Source: Ignavibacteriales bacterium (lineage in GTDB: Bacteria > Bacteroidota > Ignavibacteria > Ignavibacteriales > SURF-24). From it: 64,000 nucleotides of DNA. This document shows, piece by piece, positions 51,798 to 60,251 of the stretch. Under the pieces are notes generated by a model that was not told the DNA's origin, made no database searches, and saw only the letters and a list, made by a program, of their open reading frames with translations. The stretch's first letter is position 1, and each line of letters opens with the position of its first letter. The DNA lies in NCBI GenBank assembly GCA_026390815.1, contig JAPLFH010000033.1, forward strand, positions 240,460 to 304,459, read 5' to 3'. A program made the translations under genes and the position numbers.

Positions 51798-52871
51798 ATG
51801 GATAATCCAAATTTATCCCCACAAGAAATAAATAATGAAGTTGTATTCAGGAATGAAAGAAGTTTCTATCCGAATGGCAAACTTAAAACGGATTACTTCT
51901 TTACTGATGGCGAGCTGCTGTTTAAGGAAGTAATTTATGCTGAGAATGGCGCCATAAAGGAAATAATAAATTATCGAAGAGATGGCACCGCCTGGGGTAA
52001 ACAAGTTTTTGAAAGTGAGGTGAAGAAGAGCGGATTATCGATGACTTATTATGAAGATGGTAGCATTCAAAGTCAAAAATATTATATCGATAATAAAGTT
52101 CATTGGTCGGAAAAAATATTTAATCGCAATGGTCAATTAAGCGAAGTTATAGGACATTTAAAGGGAATAAAAAATGGTTTAAACATTTTATATGATGAAA
52201 AGGGGAATAAGCATAGCGAGATTAACTATAGATTCAATAATCCAGATGGTCAGGCAAAATTTTACTATGCCAATGGGCAACTTAAAGCTGAGATGAATTT
52301 TGTTAAGGGTAATAAAACCGGAATATCAAAAATATTTTTTAAGAATGGCATATTAAAGATTCAGGAATCTTTGCACAATAACATGCGCAATGGTGTTACA
52401 AAAACTTTTTATGAAAGCGGTGGTGTTAAAGAAGAATGGAATTTTAAGGGTGGAGTGTTGGACGGCAATTCAAAATTCTTTTATAAAGATGGCTCTGTTT
52501 ATGGACAAAAGAATTTTAAGAATGGTTTGGAGGAAGGAATTTCCAGGCTGTATTACAAGGATGGTAAGATTAAAGAAGAAATAACTTATTCAAAAGGAAT
52601 TAAATCCGGCACAAATAAAATTTATAAAGAAGATGGAACGTTAAACAAGGAAATTATTTACGCTGAAGATAAAATAATTGAAGAAAAGATTATTCCGGAA
52701 AAAATTGAAAAAAAGTTAGTAGAAACTAAGGTGGAAATAAAATCTAAAGAAACCATCAGAAAAGAAGAAAGAAAAAGGAAGCTTATTCGCAGTGCAAATT
52801 ATGCTCTTCTTTTTGCAGTTTCAATAGTAGTTATTTATGTTATGTACATTGTAGCATTATATTTTATTTAG
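51798..52871 (+). CDS. MORN/YwqK-type repeat protein with C-terminal membrane anchor
   Basis: A 357-residue protein made of about ten to eleven short beta-hairpin repeats of the type YxNGxLKxExNFxxGxxxGxxK, as in ANGQLKAEMNFVKGNKTGIS and YESGGVKEEWNFKGG. The C-terminus has a charged helix (about 295-330) and one membrane helix (about 334-354, NYALLFAVSIVVIYVMYIVA), so the repeat domain is probably cytoplasmic and tail-anchored. YwqK-family proteins have been annotated as antitoxins, but there is no toxin partner here. The function is unknown. Confidence 0.8.
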   Translation: MDNPNLSPQEINNEVVFRNERSFYPNGKLKTDYFFTDGELLFKEVIYAENGAIKEIINYRRDGTAWGKQVFESEVKKSGLSMTYYEDGSIQSQKYYIDNKVHWSEKIFNRNGQLSEVIGHLKGIKNGLNILYDEKGNKHSEINYRFNNPDGQAKFYYANGQLKAEMNFVKGNKTGISKIFFKNGILKIQESLHNNMRNGVTKTFYESGGVKEEWNFKGGVLDGNSKFFYKDGSVYGQKNFKNGLEEGISRLYYKDGKIKEEITYSKGIKSGTNKIYKEDGTLNKEIIYAEDKIIEEKIIPEKIEKKLVETKVEIKSKETIRKEERKRKLIRSANYALLFAVSIVVIYVMYIVALYFI

Positions 52872-52927
52872 AAAATATTAAATCAACTGGTTTATTGAGA
52901 AAGAAATTATCCACCACATATTGGTAG

Positions 52928-52954
52928 AACAGTTTACAGTTATACAAAACTGTT
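52928..52954. repeat. Inverted repeat upstream of the cheW promoter
   Basis: AACAGTTT (52928-52935) and AAACTGTT (52947-52954), a perfect 8-bp inverted repeat with an 11-nt centre. It lies 26 nt before the -35 of the cheW promoter. It could be a weak hairpin ending the upstream transcript or an operator; there is no T-tract. Confidence 0.4.
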
Positions 52955-52979
52955 ATAAGCCACAGTTCTTTCATTTTGA

Positions 52980-53006
52980 TAAAGATTTTTATAAAAATTA
53001 CGATAA
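52980..53006 (+). promoter_or_regulatory. Sigma-28 (FliA)-like promoter of cheW
   Basis: TAAAGATT-N11-TACGATAA (TAAA to -10 spacing 15 nt). It compares with the known FliA consensus TAAAGTTT-N11-GCCGATAA at 7/8 and 6/8. The start would fall near 53013 with a 34-nt leader. It lies in the 175-nt gap before cheW; the same pattern occurs before the TonB-C/MCP genes. Confidence 0.7.
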
Positions 53007-53046
53007 TTGTTAGTGTGAAAAATAATCTAATGGAGTAATAACTAAA

Positions 53047-53541
53047 ATGGAAATTATTAATACAAAAAACGAAAAATCCGATTTGTTGCAGTTAGTTAGT
53101 TTTAAAATTGGGGCTGAGGAGTTTGGTGTTGATATTCTAAAAGTTCAGGAAATTAATAAAATGACTCAAATAACTAAAGTGCCAAATTCACCCGCTTTTG
53201 TAGAGGGCGTTATTAATCTTCGCGGCAGAGTAATTCCTATTATAGAATTGCGAACCAGATTAGGTTTAGAAAAAATTGAATATACAAAAGATACCAGGAT
53301 AATAGTGGTGGAGCTTGAAGGTAAAACGGTGGGATTTATTGTTGACGCCGTAAATGAAGTTCTTCGGATTCCTTCTAGTATAACAGAGAAACCACCGGAA
53401 CTGGTTGCCGGAATTGATTCGGATTATATCACTGCAGTAGGTAAACTGGAGGATCGGTTACTAATTCTACTTGATTTAGAAAAAGTATTGAAAGAAGAGG
53501 CAAAAGAAAAATTGGAAGTACTTTCCAAAGCAACTGTTTAA
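53047..53541 (+). CDS. cheW: Chemotaxis coupling protein CheW
   Basis: CheW links chemoreceptors to CheA. The 164 residues are one CheW domain: LVSFKIGAEEFGVDILKVQE, then KVPNSPAFVEGVINLRGRVI, PIIELRTRLGL and VGFIVDAVNEVLRIPSS. It is a stand-alone gene with its own sigma-28-like promoter and a strong terminator, separated from the che operon by 45 kb of motility genes. A ribosome-binding site TGGAG precedes the ATG. Confidence 0.97.
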   Translation: MEIINTKNEKSDLLQLVSFKIGAEEFGVDILKVQEINKMTQITKVPNSPAFVEGVINLRGRVIPIIELRTRLGLEKIEYTKDTRIIVVELEGKTVGFIVDAVNEVLRIPSSITEKPPELVAGIDSDYITAVGKLEDRLLILLDLEKVLKEEAKEKLEVLSKATV

Positions 53542-53608
53542 ATTTTAGAAGTGATGTAAATTTTAGGATTAGAAAAAATTTTATAAATTAAAAGAATACC
53601 CCGATATT

Positions 53609-53645
53609 AAAAAAAGAACTGAGTTTAATAACCAGTTCTTTTTTT
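53609..53645. terminator. Bidirectional terminator between cheW and the hybrid kinase
   Basis: GAACTG (53616-53621) and CAGTTC (53633-53638) form a stem flanked by an A-tract and a T-tract that extend the pairing to 13 bp, with an 11-nt loop. It has a run of 11 T on the plus strand and an equivalent run on the minus strand, so it serves both convergent genes. Confidence 0.92.
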
Positions 53646-53673
53646 TTTTCTAAAATTAGTTTTAAGGAAAGAT

Positions 53674-55563
53674 CTAATTTAAGCTGCTTTCTTTTAATAC
53701 GGAATCGTAATGTGGCAGAGTGAAATGAAACGTAGTACCAGATCCCACAATGCTTTCAACCGATAACATTCCCCCATTTTTTTCAATCATTTCTTTGCAA
53801 ATAAGCAGCCCAAGCCCGGCACCCTTTTCTCCGCTTGTTCCAGTAGTTGAATATTGAGAATCCAGGGTGAAGAGCTTCCTGAGGATTTCCTGTTGTATAC
53901 CTATACCATTATCTGTAATGCTGGTTTTAATAACTGAACCCTGTTTTTCAGTTGAAATTTTTATTTTACCTCCACTAATAGTAAACTTTATGGCGTTAGA
54001 AATAAGATTTTCTAAAATGGAATTTACCATGTTTTGGTCCGCAAAGACATTTGATTTCTCTTCTATATGATATTCGATTGAAATATTTTTTTGTAAAAGA
54101 TTTGGCGATAAAAGATTAAAAACATAAAGGATACTTTTTTGAAGATCTAATTGTGCCGGTTGATGCGCAATGTTTCCAATCTGTAACCTTGACCACTCCA
54201 ATAAATTTTCTACATACTTAAAAATATTTACAGTTGAAACATGAAGGTTATCGATTAGTTTTTTAATTTCGCTTTTATTTAAATTTTCATAATCGGAAAC
54301 CAGGTAGCTTGATAATCCCAGCAATCCGTGGAAAGGGCTGCGCAAATCGTGCGATACGATAGAGAAAAATTTATCCTTACTTTTGTTTAACTCCATAAGT
54401 TCGTCATTATATTTTTTTATTGCCGATTCCGCCTGCTTTCGTTCAGATATATCTTCCTGAACAATTATAAGGTTGGTAGCCGTACCACTTACATTTAAAA
54501 CCGATGAAACTGAAATAGAATCCCAGGTCATTCCTTCATTTTTTTTAATTCTAACAAATTCCTGTCTCCAGGTTTTCCCTTCAACAATTGATCGCATTAG
54601 TTCGTTACGATTATCTTCAGACATTTCGTTTTTCTTGAATATATAAAAAATACTTCCGATAATTTTGGAACTTTCCATTTCAGATTTTTCAAGAAATTTA
54701 TTATTTACGTATTCAATAATTCCCTGTTGATTTGTAATAATAATTGAAACCGGACTTTGTTCAATTGCCCGGGAAAGTTTAATTAATTCTACCTCGGCTT
54801 TTTTCTTTTCACTAACATCACGAAGAACAATAACGTAACCTTCCTTTATATCTTTTTCATTTTTAATTGGTGAAGCGTTTTCTTCAATATGAATTCTCTC
54901 ACCATTTTTGGTAATAAGTAAATTGTTCTTTTTGATTGGTAAAACAGATTGCTCTTCAAGTACTTGAGTCAGTGGAAGAACAAATTCCCCACCCTTTATT
55001 ACACTTATTATTTTGCAAACATCATCGATGGGTTTCTCCAGAGCGTCATTCAATTTCCAACCTGTAAGGTTCTCTGCAACCGAGTTCATAAATACAATGT
55101 TTTGGTTTATGTCAGTTGAAATAACTGCATCGCCAATGCTTTTAAGTGTTGTAGTTAACCAACGGTCGCTTTCCTTAATTTTTCTTTCAGTTTGATTTTT
55201 ATATAAAGCAATTTGAATACTGATGTTTAATTGACGTTCTTCAAATGGTTTCAGTATGTAACCATAGGGTTCTGATACTTTGGCTTTTTTTAGTGTTTCA
55301 GCATCGGTGTAAGCAGTAACGAAAATAATGGGGATACTTTCTGTACATTTAATAATTCTGGCAGCTTCAATACCATCCATATCTCCCTTTAGCATAATGT
55401 CCATCAATATCAAATCTGGTTTTAATTGATGTGCTCTTTGTACAGCTAATTCTCCTGTTGATACCACATCAACAACCTGGTAGCCCAATCCCACAAGTCT
55501 TATTCGTAAGTCTTCAGCAATTATTGATTCGTCTTCAACAACTAAAAGTTTATATGTTTGCAT
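53674..55563 (-). CDS. Hybrid receiver-PAS-PAS-histidine kinase
   Basis: A 629-residue cytoplasmic signalling protein. An N-terminal receiver (1-120, acceptor Asp55 in LILMDIMLKGDMDG) is followed by two PAS domains (about 128-245 and 260-385), HisKA with IVSHDLRSPFHGLLGLSS and a GHKL ATPase with ENLISNAIKFTI, DNGIGI and GAGLGLLICKEMI. The receiver-first order means its input is probably phosphorylation by another kinase as well as the PAS signals. It is on the opposite strand to the flagellar block, next to the chemoreceptor operon, with a GGTGAT site before the ATG. Confidence 0.93.
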   Translation of the reverse strand: MQTYKLLVVEDESIIAEDLRIRLVGLGYQVVDVVSTGELAVQRAHQLKPDLILMDIMLKGDMDGIEAARIIKCTESIPIIFVTAYTDAETLKKAKVSEPYGYILKPFEERQLNISIQIALYKNQTERKIKESDRWLTTTLKSIGDAVISTDINQNIVFMNSVAENLTGWKLNDALEKPIDDVCKIISVIKGGEFVLPLTQVLEEQSVLPIKKNNLLITKNGERIHIEENASPIKNEKDIKEGYVIVLRDVSEKKKAEVELIKLSRAIEQSPVSIIITNQQGIIEYVNNKFLEKSEMESSKIIGSIFYIFKKNEMSEDNRNELMRSIVEGKTWRQEFVRIKKNEGMTWDSISVSSVLNVSGTATNLIIVQEDISERKQAESAIKKYNDELMELNKSKDKFFSIVSHDLRSPFHGLLGLSSYLVSDYENLNKSEIKKLIDNLHVSTVNIFKYVENLLEWSRLQIGNIAHQPAQLDLQKSILYVFNLLSPNLLQKNISIEYHIEEKSNVFADQNMVNSILENLISNAIKFTISGGKIKISTEKQGSVIKTSITDNGIGIQQEILRKLFTLDSQYSTTGTSGEKGAGLGLLICKEMIEKNGGMLSVESIVGSGTTFHFTLPHYDSVLKESSLN

Positions 55564-55852
55564 ATATCACCGGTATATTTCCTATTTATCGGGTGTAGGA
55601 AACCACCATTCTCACTTATTTATAGTCGTTTTTTTTTTGATAGATGATGGATTGTTCTTTTTGATTCTTATTCTTGCACCCAGATACAATTTTTTCGTTC
55701 CCCTGGTTTATGAATATGAACTCAACATAAAATCAAAGGATTTTAAATGCAGAGTAAAGCTCAAAAAGATTATCCAAGAATCCCTCATAGTAAAATTACG
55801 AAAGTCCTTTCTGTAATTCGAGACTTTTATTTTACTTTGTTTAAATTAAAAA
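55564..55852. other. Gap between the hybrid kinase and chemoreceptor genes
   Basis: About 290 nt without a supported gene. It must hold the promoter for the hybrid kinase on the minus strand, but I cannot place one with confidence. One imperfect dyad is visible: ATTACGAAAG (55795-55804) against CTTTCTGTAAT (55807-55817), with one bulged base. Confidence 0.4.
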
Positions 55853-55881
55853 GCCGTCTTAAACTATTAAGTTAAGACGGC
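55846..55881 (-). terminator. Terminator of the chemoreceptor gene
   Basis: GCCGTCTTAA (55853-55862) and TTAAGACGGC (55872-55881) form a perfect 10-bp stem with a 9-nt loop. On the minus strand it is followed by TTTTTAATTT. It lies 25 nt after the MCP stop. Confidence 0.9.
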
Positions 55882-55905
55882 AGAAAAAAAATGACAATGA
55901 ACAGT

Positions 55906-57975
55906 TTATTTTATAACAAGCTTTCCATTCGCTCTTACAGAATAAACACTTTTATCAGTTAGCTTAAATTTCTCTATCAGCGCCTGAAGGTTTGATGTTT
56001 GTCCATTCAGGTCTTCTGCAGATTTAGCAATTTGCTGAATACCAGAAGCAGTTTCCTGTGTTATACTATTTATACCTTCAATGTTCTTACTTATCTGTTC
56101 AACTCCAGAACTTTGTTCCTCACTTGCCGCCGCAACCTGGGCAACTATATCACTTACCTTATTAGACTCTGCAATGATCTCTTTTAAAACTTCGCCAGCC
56201 CGATTAACTAATTTCTTGCCTTCCTCTACTTCTTTAGTTCCTTCCTGGATGGATTGAACAGCCTCGCCTGTATCTTTCTGAATAGTCTTTATCATCCCGG
56301 CAATTTCTTTGGTTGCTTTTGTTGTTCTTTCGGCAAGTTTCCTAACTTCATCTGCTACAACTGCAAATCCGCGTCCCTGTTCGCCGGCTCTGGCAGCTTC
56401 TATAGCTGCGTTTAAGGCAAGCAAATTTGTTTGATCGGCAATATCATCAATCACCTGAACAATCTCACCAATCTTATCGCTGTTTTTTCCCAAAGCATAA
56501 ACGGTCTCTGCAGATTTTGATACAACTCCAGAAATTTTATCCATTCCAATGATAGTTGCTTTTACAACATCACCACCCTCTTTAGCTTTCTTACCTGCAT
56601 TCTTAGCAGTTTCTGCAGCGATAGAAGTATTTTTGGTTGTTTCTAAAATTGTTTTACTCATTTCTTCTACAGCGCTTGCAATGTCTGTTGTTTGACTGCT
56701 TTGCTCTGATGAACCAGCCGCCATTTCTTCTGCACTTGAAGATATTTGTGTTGCAGCAGAGGCAGTTGCACCAATAGCTTCACTTACTTCAGTCAATGCT
56801 TTATTAAGTGATTCCGCTACAGTGTTAATACTATTTGTAATTATCTGATGATCGCCCTGGTAATTTCCATTTACTCTTGCCGTTAAATTTCCATTGGCAA
56901 GAATAGTCAATACTTCTGATCCATCTTTAACAGGAGTTATTACAGCATCTAAAGTTTCATTTACACCAGAAATAATTTCTTTATAGCTGCCTTCAAACTT
57001 TCCAACATCTCCACGAATTGATAATTGTCCGGTAACTGCAGACTTAGTTAATTTTGTTAATTCATCTTCCAGTGAAGTTAAAGTTGATACCACAGTGTTA
57101 AGCGCTTCAGCTAATTTATCTTCAGATGAGTTGGAATTTAGCTTTACTAAATTTCCCCTGGAGATATTAAATGCTGCATCAATTTTTTCTTTTTGGGCAG
57201 ATTGAAGAATTCTAAGTGCGTTAGCAAGCTCGCCAAATTCATCATTGGAATTAACATCGATAGCTTTATCGAAATTTCCTTTGGCAAATTCTCCAATTAC
57301 TTCTTTCATTCTGTTTATGGGTCCACTTAACGCCGGAGCAATTTTAAAGGCGGATATTAGAAAAACAATCGTTCCTAAAATCATTCCTATAATTATGAAC
57401 GTAGTGGATAAATTAATATTACTATCAACGTTTTTACTTAACACATCAGATTTTTTATTAAGTACACTATTTATTCCTTCGAATTTCTTTTTTAATAATG
57501 AGCCTACTTCACTACCGGAAGTAACAGAAATAATTGCTGCCATTTCATAATTTTTTGTAACCCCGGCACTCAATATGCCATCTGCAACAACATTTTTATA
57601 ATTTGTCCATGTTGCTTGTACTTCATTTAAACTGCTGATCATTTCATCATCAAGCTCTCTCTTTGTAAGTGAGAGTAGTAATTCATCAATTTTAGATTTG
57701 CTTTTATTAACTGCTTCTATGTTTATGTTTAAATCCGATTCAAAACTTGGGATAGAAAATTTTAATAAGTTAAACTGAAGAATATTATATTCGGCATAAA
57801 TATCTTCTATAATTGACTTAGGCTCAATATATCCACTATAAATTTCATTTTTATTGCCCGCTGTTTTTCTTAGCTGGATAAAATCATTAATTACAATTAT
57901 TGCAGCTACTGCAGCTATTGCTAAAAAAGAAATCTGAATTTTACGTACGAACTTAATATTCTTAAAAAATTCCAT
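55906..57975 (-). CDS. Methyl-accepting chemotaxis protein
   Basis: A transmembrane chemoreceptor of 689 residues. Membrane helices are at about 12-30 and about 192-215, enclosing a helical periplasmic ligand domain of the four-helix-bundle type. They are followed by several HAMP-like units (about 215-400, with [14 protein letters not shown] and [16 protein letters not shown]) and the cytoplasmic signalling helices, whose tip (about 500-550) has [20 protein letters not shown], then [20 protein letters not shown]. There is no C-terminal CheR-binding pentapeptide. The only complete receptor in this window. It starts 49 nt after the TonB-C gene and probably shares its sigma-28-like promoter. Confidence 0.95.
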   Translation of the reverse strand: MEFFKNIKFVRKIQISFLAIAAVAAIIVINDFIQLRKTAGNKNEIYSGYIEPKSIIEDIYAEYNILQFNLLKFSIPSFESDLNINIEAVNKSKSKIDELLLSLTKRELDDEMISSLNEVQATWTNYKNVVADGILSAGVTKNYEMAAIISVTSGSEVGSLLKKKFEGINSVLNKKSDVLSKNVDSNINLSTTFIIIGMILGTIVFLISAFKIAPALSGPINRMKEVIGEFAKGNFDKAIDVNSNDEFGELANALRILQSAQKEKIDAAFNISRGNLVKLNSNSSEDKLAEALNTVVSTLTSLEDELTKLTKSAVTGQLSIRGDVGKFEGSYKEIISGVNETLDAVITPVKDGSEVLTILANGNLTARVNGNYQGDHQIITNSINTVAESLNKALTEVSEAIGATASAATQISSSAEEMAAGSSEQSSQTTDIASAVEEMSKTILETTKNTSIAAETAKNAGKKAKEGGDVVKATIIGMDKISGVVSKSAETVYALGKNSDKIGEIVQVIDDIADQTNLLALNAAIEAARAGEQGRGFAVVADEVRKLAERTTKATKEIAGMIKTIQKDTGEAVQSIQEGTKEVEEGKKLVNRAGEVLKEIIAESNKVSDIVAQVAAASEEQSSGVEQISKNIEGINSITQETASGIQQIAKSAEDLNGQTSNLQALIEKFKLTDKSVYSVRANGKLVIK

Positions 57976-58024
57976 TTATTACCTCAAAAGTATGATTTCC
58001 TCTTATAGAAAGAGTTACGGTGAT

Positions 58025-58444
58025 TTAATTAAGCTTAAAATTTATTGCAAGAGATAATTTAACTTTTAATGCAGCTCCTTTGTTTTTACCAGGAGTAAAC
58101 TTGCATTTTTTTACAGCTTCAATAGTTGCTTCATCGCAACCAGCACCAATACCCTTAATCATTTTCACATCATCCACACCACCCTTATCGTTTATATAAG
58201 CCAGCACATAAACTTTTCCTTCTATTCCAGCTTGTTTTGCAATTGTTGGATAAGAAATTAGCTTTTGAATGGAGCCCATTCCACCTATAGGACTTGGCAT
58301 TTCTTCTGCAAATGCGGCATATTCTTCATCTCCAGGCAAAAATTTAGGCGAGCTTGCTGAAGTTAAAGTATAAACCTGGAAGAAAGTAAAAATAAAAAGC
58401 AGCGTAAACTGAAGAGTGTTCTTCAATGTGATTTTTGTAAGCAT
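58025..58444 (-). CDS. Short exported TonB C-terminal-domain protein
   Basis: A 139-residue protein with an N-terminal hydrophobic segment or signal peptide (about 8-30) and a TonB_C domain (about 60-139): YPTIAKQAGIEGKVYVLAYI, then NDKGGVDDVKMIKGIGAGCD and EATIEAVKKCKFTPGK. It lacks the proline-rich spacer of true TonB. Two cysteines in the domain could form a disulfide. It lies directly upstream of the chemoreceptor behind a sigma-28-like promoter, so it may assist receptor or motility function rather than nutrient uptake; that is inference. Confidence 0.82.
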   Translation of the reverse strand: MLTKITLKNTLQFTLLFIFTFFQVYTLTSASSPKFLPGDEEYAAFAEEMPSPIGGMGSIQKLISYPTIAKQAGIEGKVYVLAYINDKGGVDDVKMIKGIGAGCDEATIEAVKKCKFTPGKNKGAALKVKLSLAINFKLN

Positions 58445-58482
58445 GTTTCATCCCTGAAAAAATTAATTAAATCCTTGTTGTA

Positions 58483-58510
58483 TTATCGGAATGTTTTTTA
58501 ATAATCTTTA
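58483..58510 (-). promoter_or_regulatory. Sigma-28 (FliA)-like promoter of the TonB-C/MCP operon
   Basis: Read on the minus strand: TAAAGATT-N12-TCCGATAA, matching the FliA consensus at 7/8 in each box, with spacing one nucleotide longer than optimal. The start would be near 58476 with a leader of about 32 nt. The -35 box is identical to that of cheW. Confidence 0.7.
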
Positions 58511-58758
58511 GTGGTTTTAAGAAATAATTCCAATTGATTTTGTGGAAAACTATGCTTGAAATAGTTTTATTGTTGGACAATTAATGCCCGGTAAAAAATA
58601 TGAAGTGGATTTTATCGCCATTCTTTAAAATGCGCTATTTTTAAAAGGATAGAAGCAGTTTAAATTGTCTTATATGAATGGTGATGGCTAAGGCAAAATG
58701 GATTAATGAGAAAAGTTTGTCTTATATAGAAGCAAATCTTTTTTTAATGCCCCCAAAA
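58511..58758. other. Gap between korC and the TonB-C promoter
   Basis: About 250 nt of AT-rich DNA without a convincing gene, RNA or strong hairpin. It must contain the end of the kor transcript, but no clear terminator is seen. Confidence 0.4.
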
Positions 58759-59295
58759 TTAATTCTGCGAAAAATAGAGGTAACCTTTATCAAATGCTTC
58801 TAAATTTAATTCAACAGTTCCTTTTGGTACAGAAACTTCAACTGCTTTTCGCATTGCGTCTTTATCAATAATATTTGTTACGGCGGTAGCAAAGCCCATC
58901 ATAATAATGTTAAGCACCATCTTTTTGCCAAGTTCTTCTGCAATACGTGTAGCAGGAATGGAAAAGTGTTTTAAATCTTTTCTTAGGTTTAATGGATTTA
59001 CTAATTCTTCTTCTGTTATCAATATTCCACCTGGAGCAAGTTCCGGAGAAAACTTAGTATAAGCTTCCTGCGACATCACAATCATTATTGATGGGGAAGT
59101 TATATATGGATAATCGATTGGTTTTTGATCAACTATTATTTGTGCACTGCAAGAACTACCGCGGGCTTCTGGTCCAAAGGATTGAATCATGGTAGAATGT
59201 TTGTTATCATAAATTGAAGCAGCTCTTCCAATAATGTAACCGCTTAGGATTACTCCCTGTCCGCCAAATCCACCAATTTTAATTTCTGTTCGCAT
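58759..59295 (-). CDS. korC: 2-oxoacid:ferredoxin oxidoreductase, gamma subunit
   Basis: The gamma subunit of a CoA-dependent 2-oxoacid:ferredoxin oxidoreductase, 178 residues, with IKIGGFGGQGVILSGYIIGR, then TMIQSFGPEARGSSCSAQII and KFSPELAPGGILITEE. It works with the alpha, beta and ferredoxin-like subunits encoded upstream on the same strand. It is the last gene of the operon, 63 nt after korB. Confidence 0.95.
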   Translation of the reverse strand: MRTEIKIGGFGGQGVILSGYIIGRAASIYDNKHSTMIQSFGPEARGSSCSAQIIVDQKPIDYPYITSPSIMIVMSQEAYTKFSPELAPGGILITEEELVNPLNLRKDLKHFSIPATRIAEELGKKMVLNIIMMGFATAVTNIIDKDAMRKAVEVSVPKGTVELNLEAFDKGYLYFSQN

Positions 59296-59358
59296 AAAAA
59301 ATCCTTTAATTAACTTATTCCTACCAGAATTATAGTTTGAGACCGCATAAAAATTATT

Positions 59359-60240
59359 TCAACCGTTATAAACTTTATAATTATCGCCAAACTTTTTTTG
59401 ATAATGCTCATTCATTGCATCCAAGTAAGTTGGTTTTTCAATATCAACAAACTTTCCAATTACAATTTTCCCCTGGAATTCCAGAGGAATTGATTTAGTA
59501 TCTGCTCCATGCTGAATTACACTATTCTCTTTGTAATACATCATCTGGCTTAAACCATCGCCCAGCTTATTCCTTCTGCTGTAAAGTGTTGGGCAAGGCG
59601 CTAAAATTTCAATAAATGAAAATCCTTTTTTAAGTAAAGCTTCCTTCATCGATTTTTGCAATTGCCTTACATGAAAAGCTGTCCATCTTGCAACGTAAAC
59701 CGCACCGCACGATTCCGCAAGAAACGGAAGGTTGAAAGTCTGTTCATAATTTCCGTGTGGTGATGTTGATGCAATTGCACCAAGTGGAGTTGTAGGCGCA
59801 ACTTGTCCGCCAGTCATTCCGTAAATAAAATTGTTGATTAGGATAACAGTCATGTCAACATTTCTTCTGGCAGCATGGATGAAATGATTTCCGCCGATAG
59901 CAGTCAGATCGCCATCACCACTGTAAACAACAACTTTTAATTCAGGATTAGAAAGTTTTAATCCGGTTGCAAAAGGAATTGCTCTCCCGTGCGTTGTATG
60001 GAATGAATCCAGGTTCATATATCCGGAAACTCTACCAGTACAACCAATGCCGGATACAATTGCAGTTTTGGTTAAATCAAGACCACTCGATTCTAATGCG
60101 CGCGCAAAACAATTTACTGTGGTTCCAATACCGCATCCAGGGCACCAGATTGATGGCATTCTATCCATCCGCAGGAAAGACTCAACCGGATTCATCGGCA
60201 TAGTTTGTTTTATTAAATCAACATCTTCTAATACAGCCAT
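59359..60240 (-). CDS. korB: 2-oxoacid:ferredoxin oxidoreductase, beta subunit
   Basis: The TPP-binding subunit, 293 residues. It has iron-sulfur cysteines in WCPGCGIGTTVNC (Cys33, Cys36) and SGIGCTGR, and the TPP/Mg signature VVYSGDGDLTAIGGNH with ILINNFIYGMTGGQ. With KorA it oxidises 2-oxoglutarate (or a related 2-oxoacid) to acyl-CoA, or runs in reverse in the reductive TCA cycle. The KorAB type matches 2-oxoglutarate best, but substrate cannot be proved from sequence alone. Confidence 0.95.
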   Translation of the reverse strand: MAVLEDVDLIKQTMPMNPVESFLRMDRMPSIWCPGCGIGTTVNCFARALESSGLDLTKTAIVSGIGCTGRVSGYMNLDSFHTTHGRAIPFATGLKLSNPELKVVVYSGDGDLTAIGGNHFIHAARRNVDMTVILINNFIYGMTGGQVAPTTPLGAIASTSPHGNYEQTFNLPFLAESCGAVYVARWTAFHVRQLQKSMKEALLKKGFSFIEILAPCPTLYSRRNKLGDGLSQMMYYKENSVIQHGADTKSIPLEFQGKIVIGKFVDIEKPTYLDAMNEHYQKKFGDNYKVYNG

Positions 60241-60251
60241 TTTATTTTATC

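Noticed and set aside
51798..52871. Toxin-antitoxin module
   Set aside because: The repeats resemble YwqK-type proteins often labelled antitoxins, but no toxin-like gene is adjacent and the neighbours are signalling genes.
57976..58024. A separate sigma-28 promoter for the MCP gene
   Set aside because: The 49-nt gap has TAAA and TTCTATAA at 13-nt spacing only. The upstream site before the TonB-C gene is far better and can serve both.
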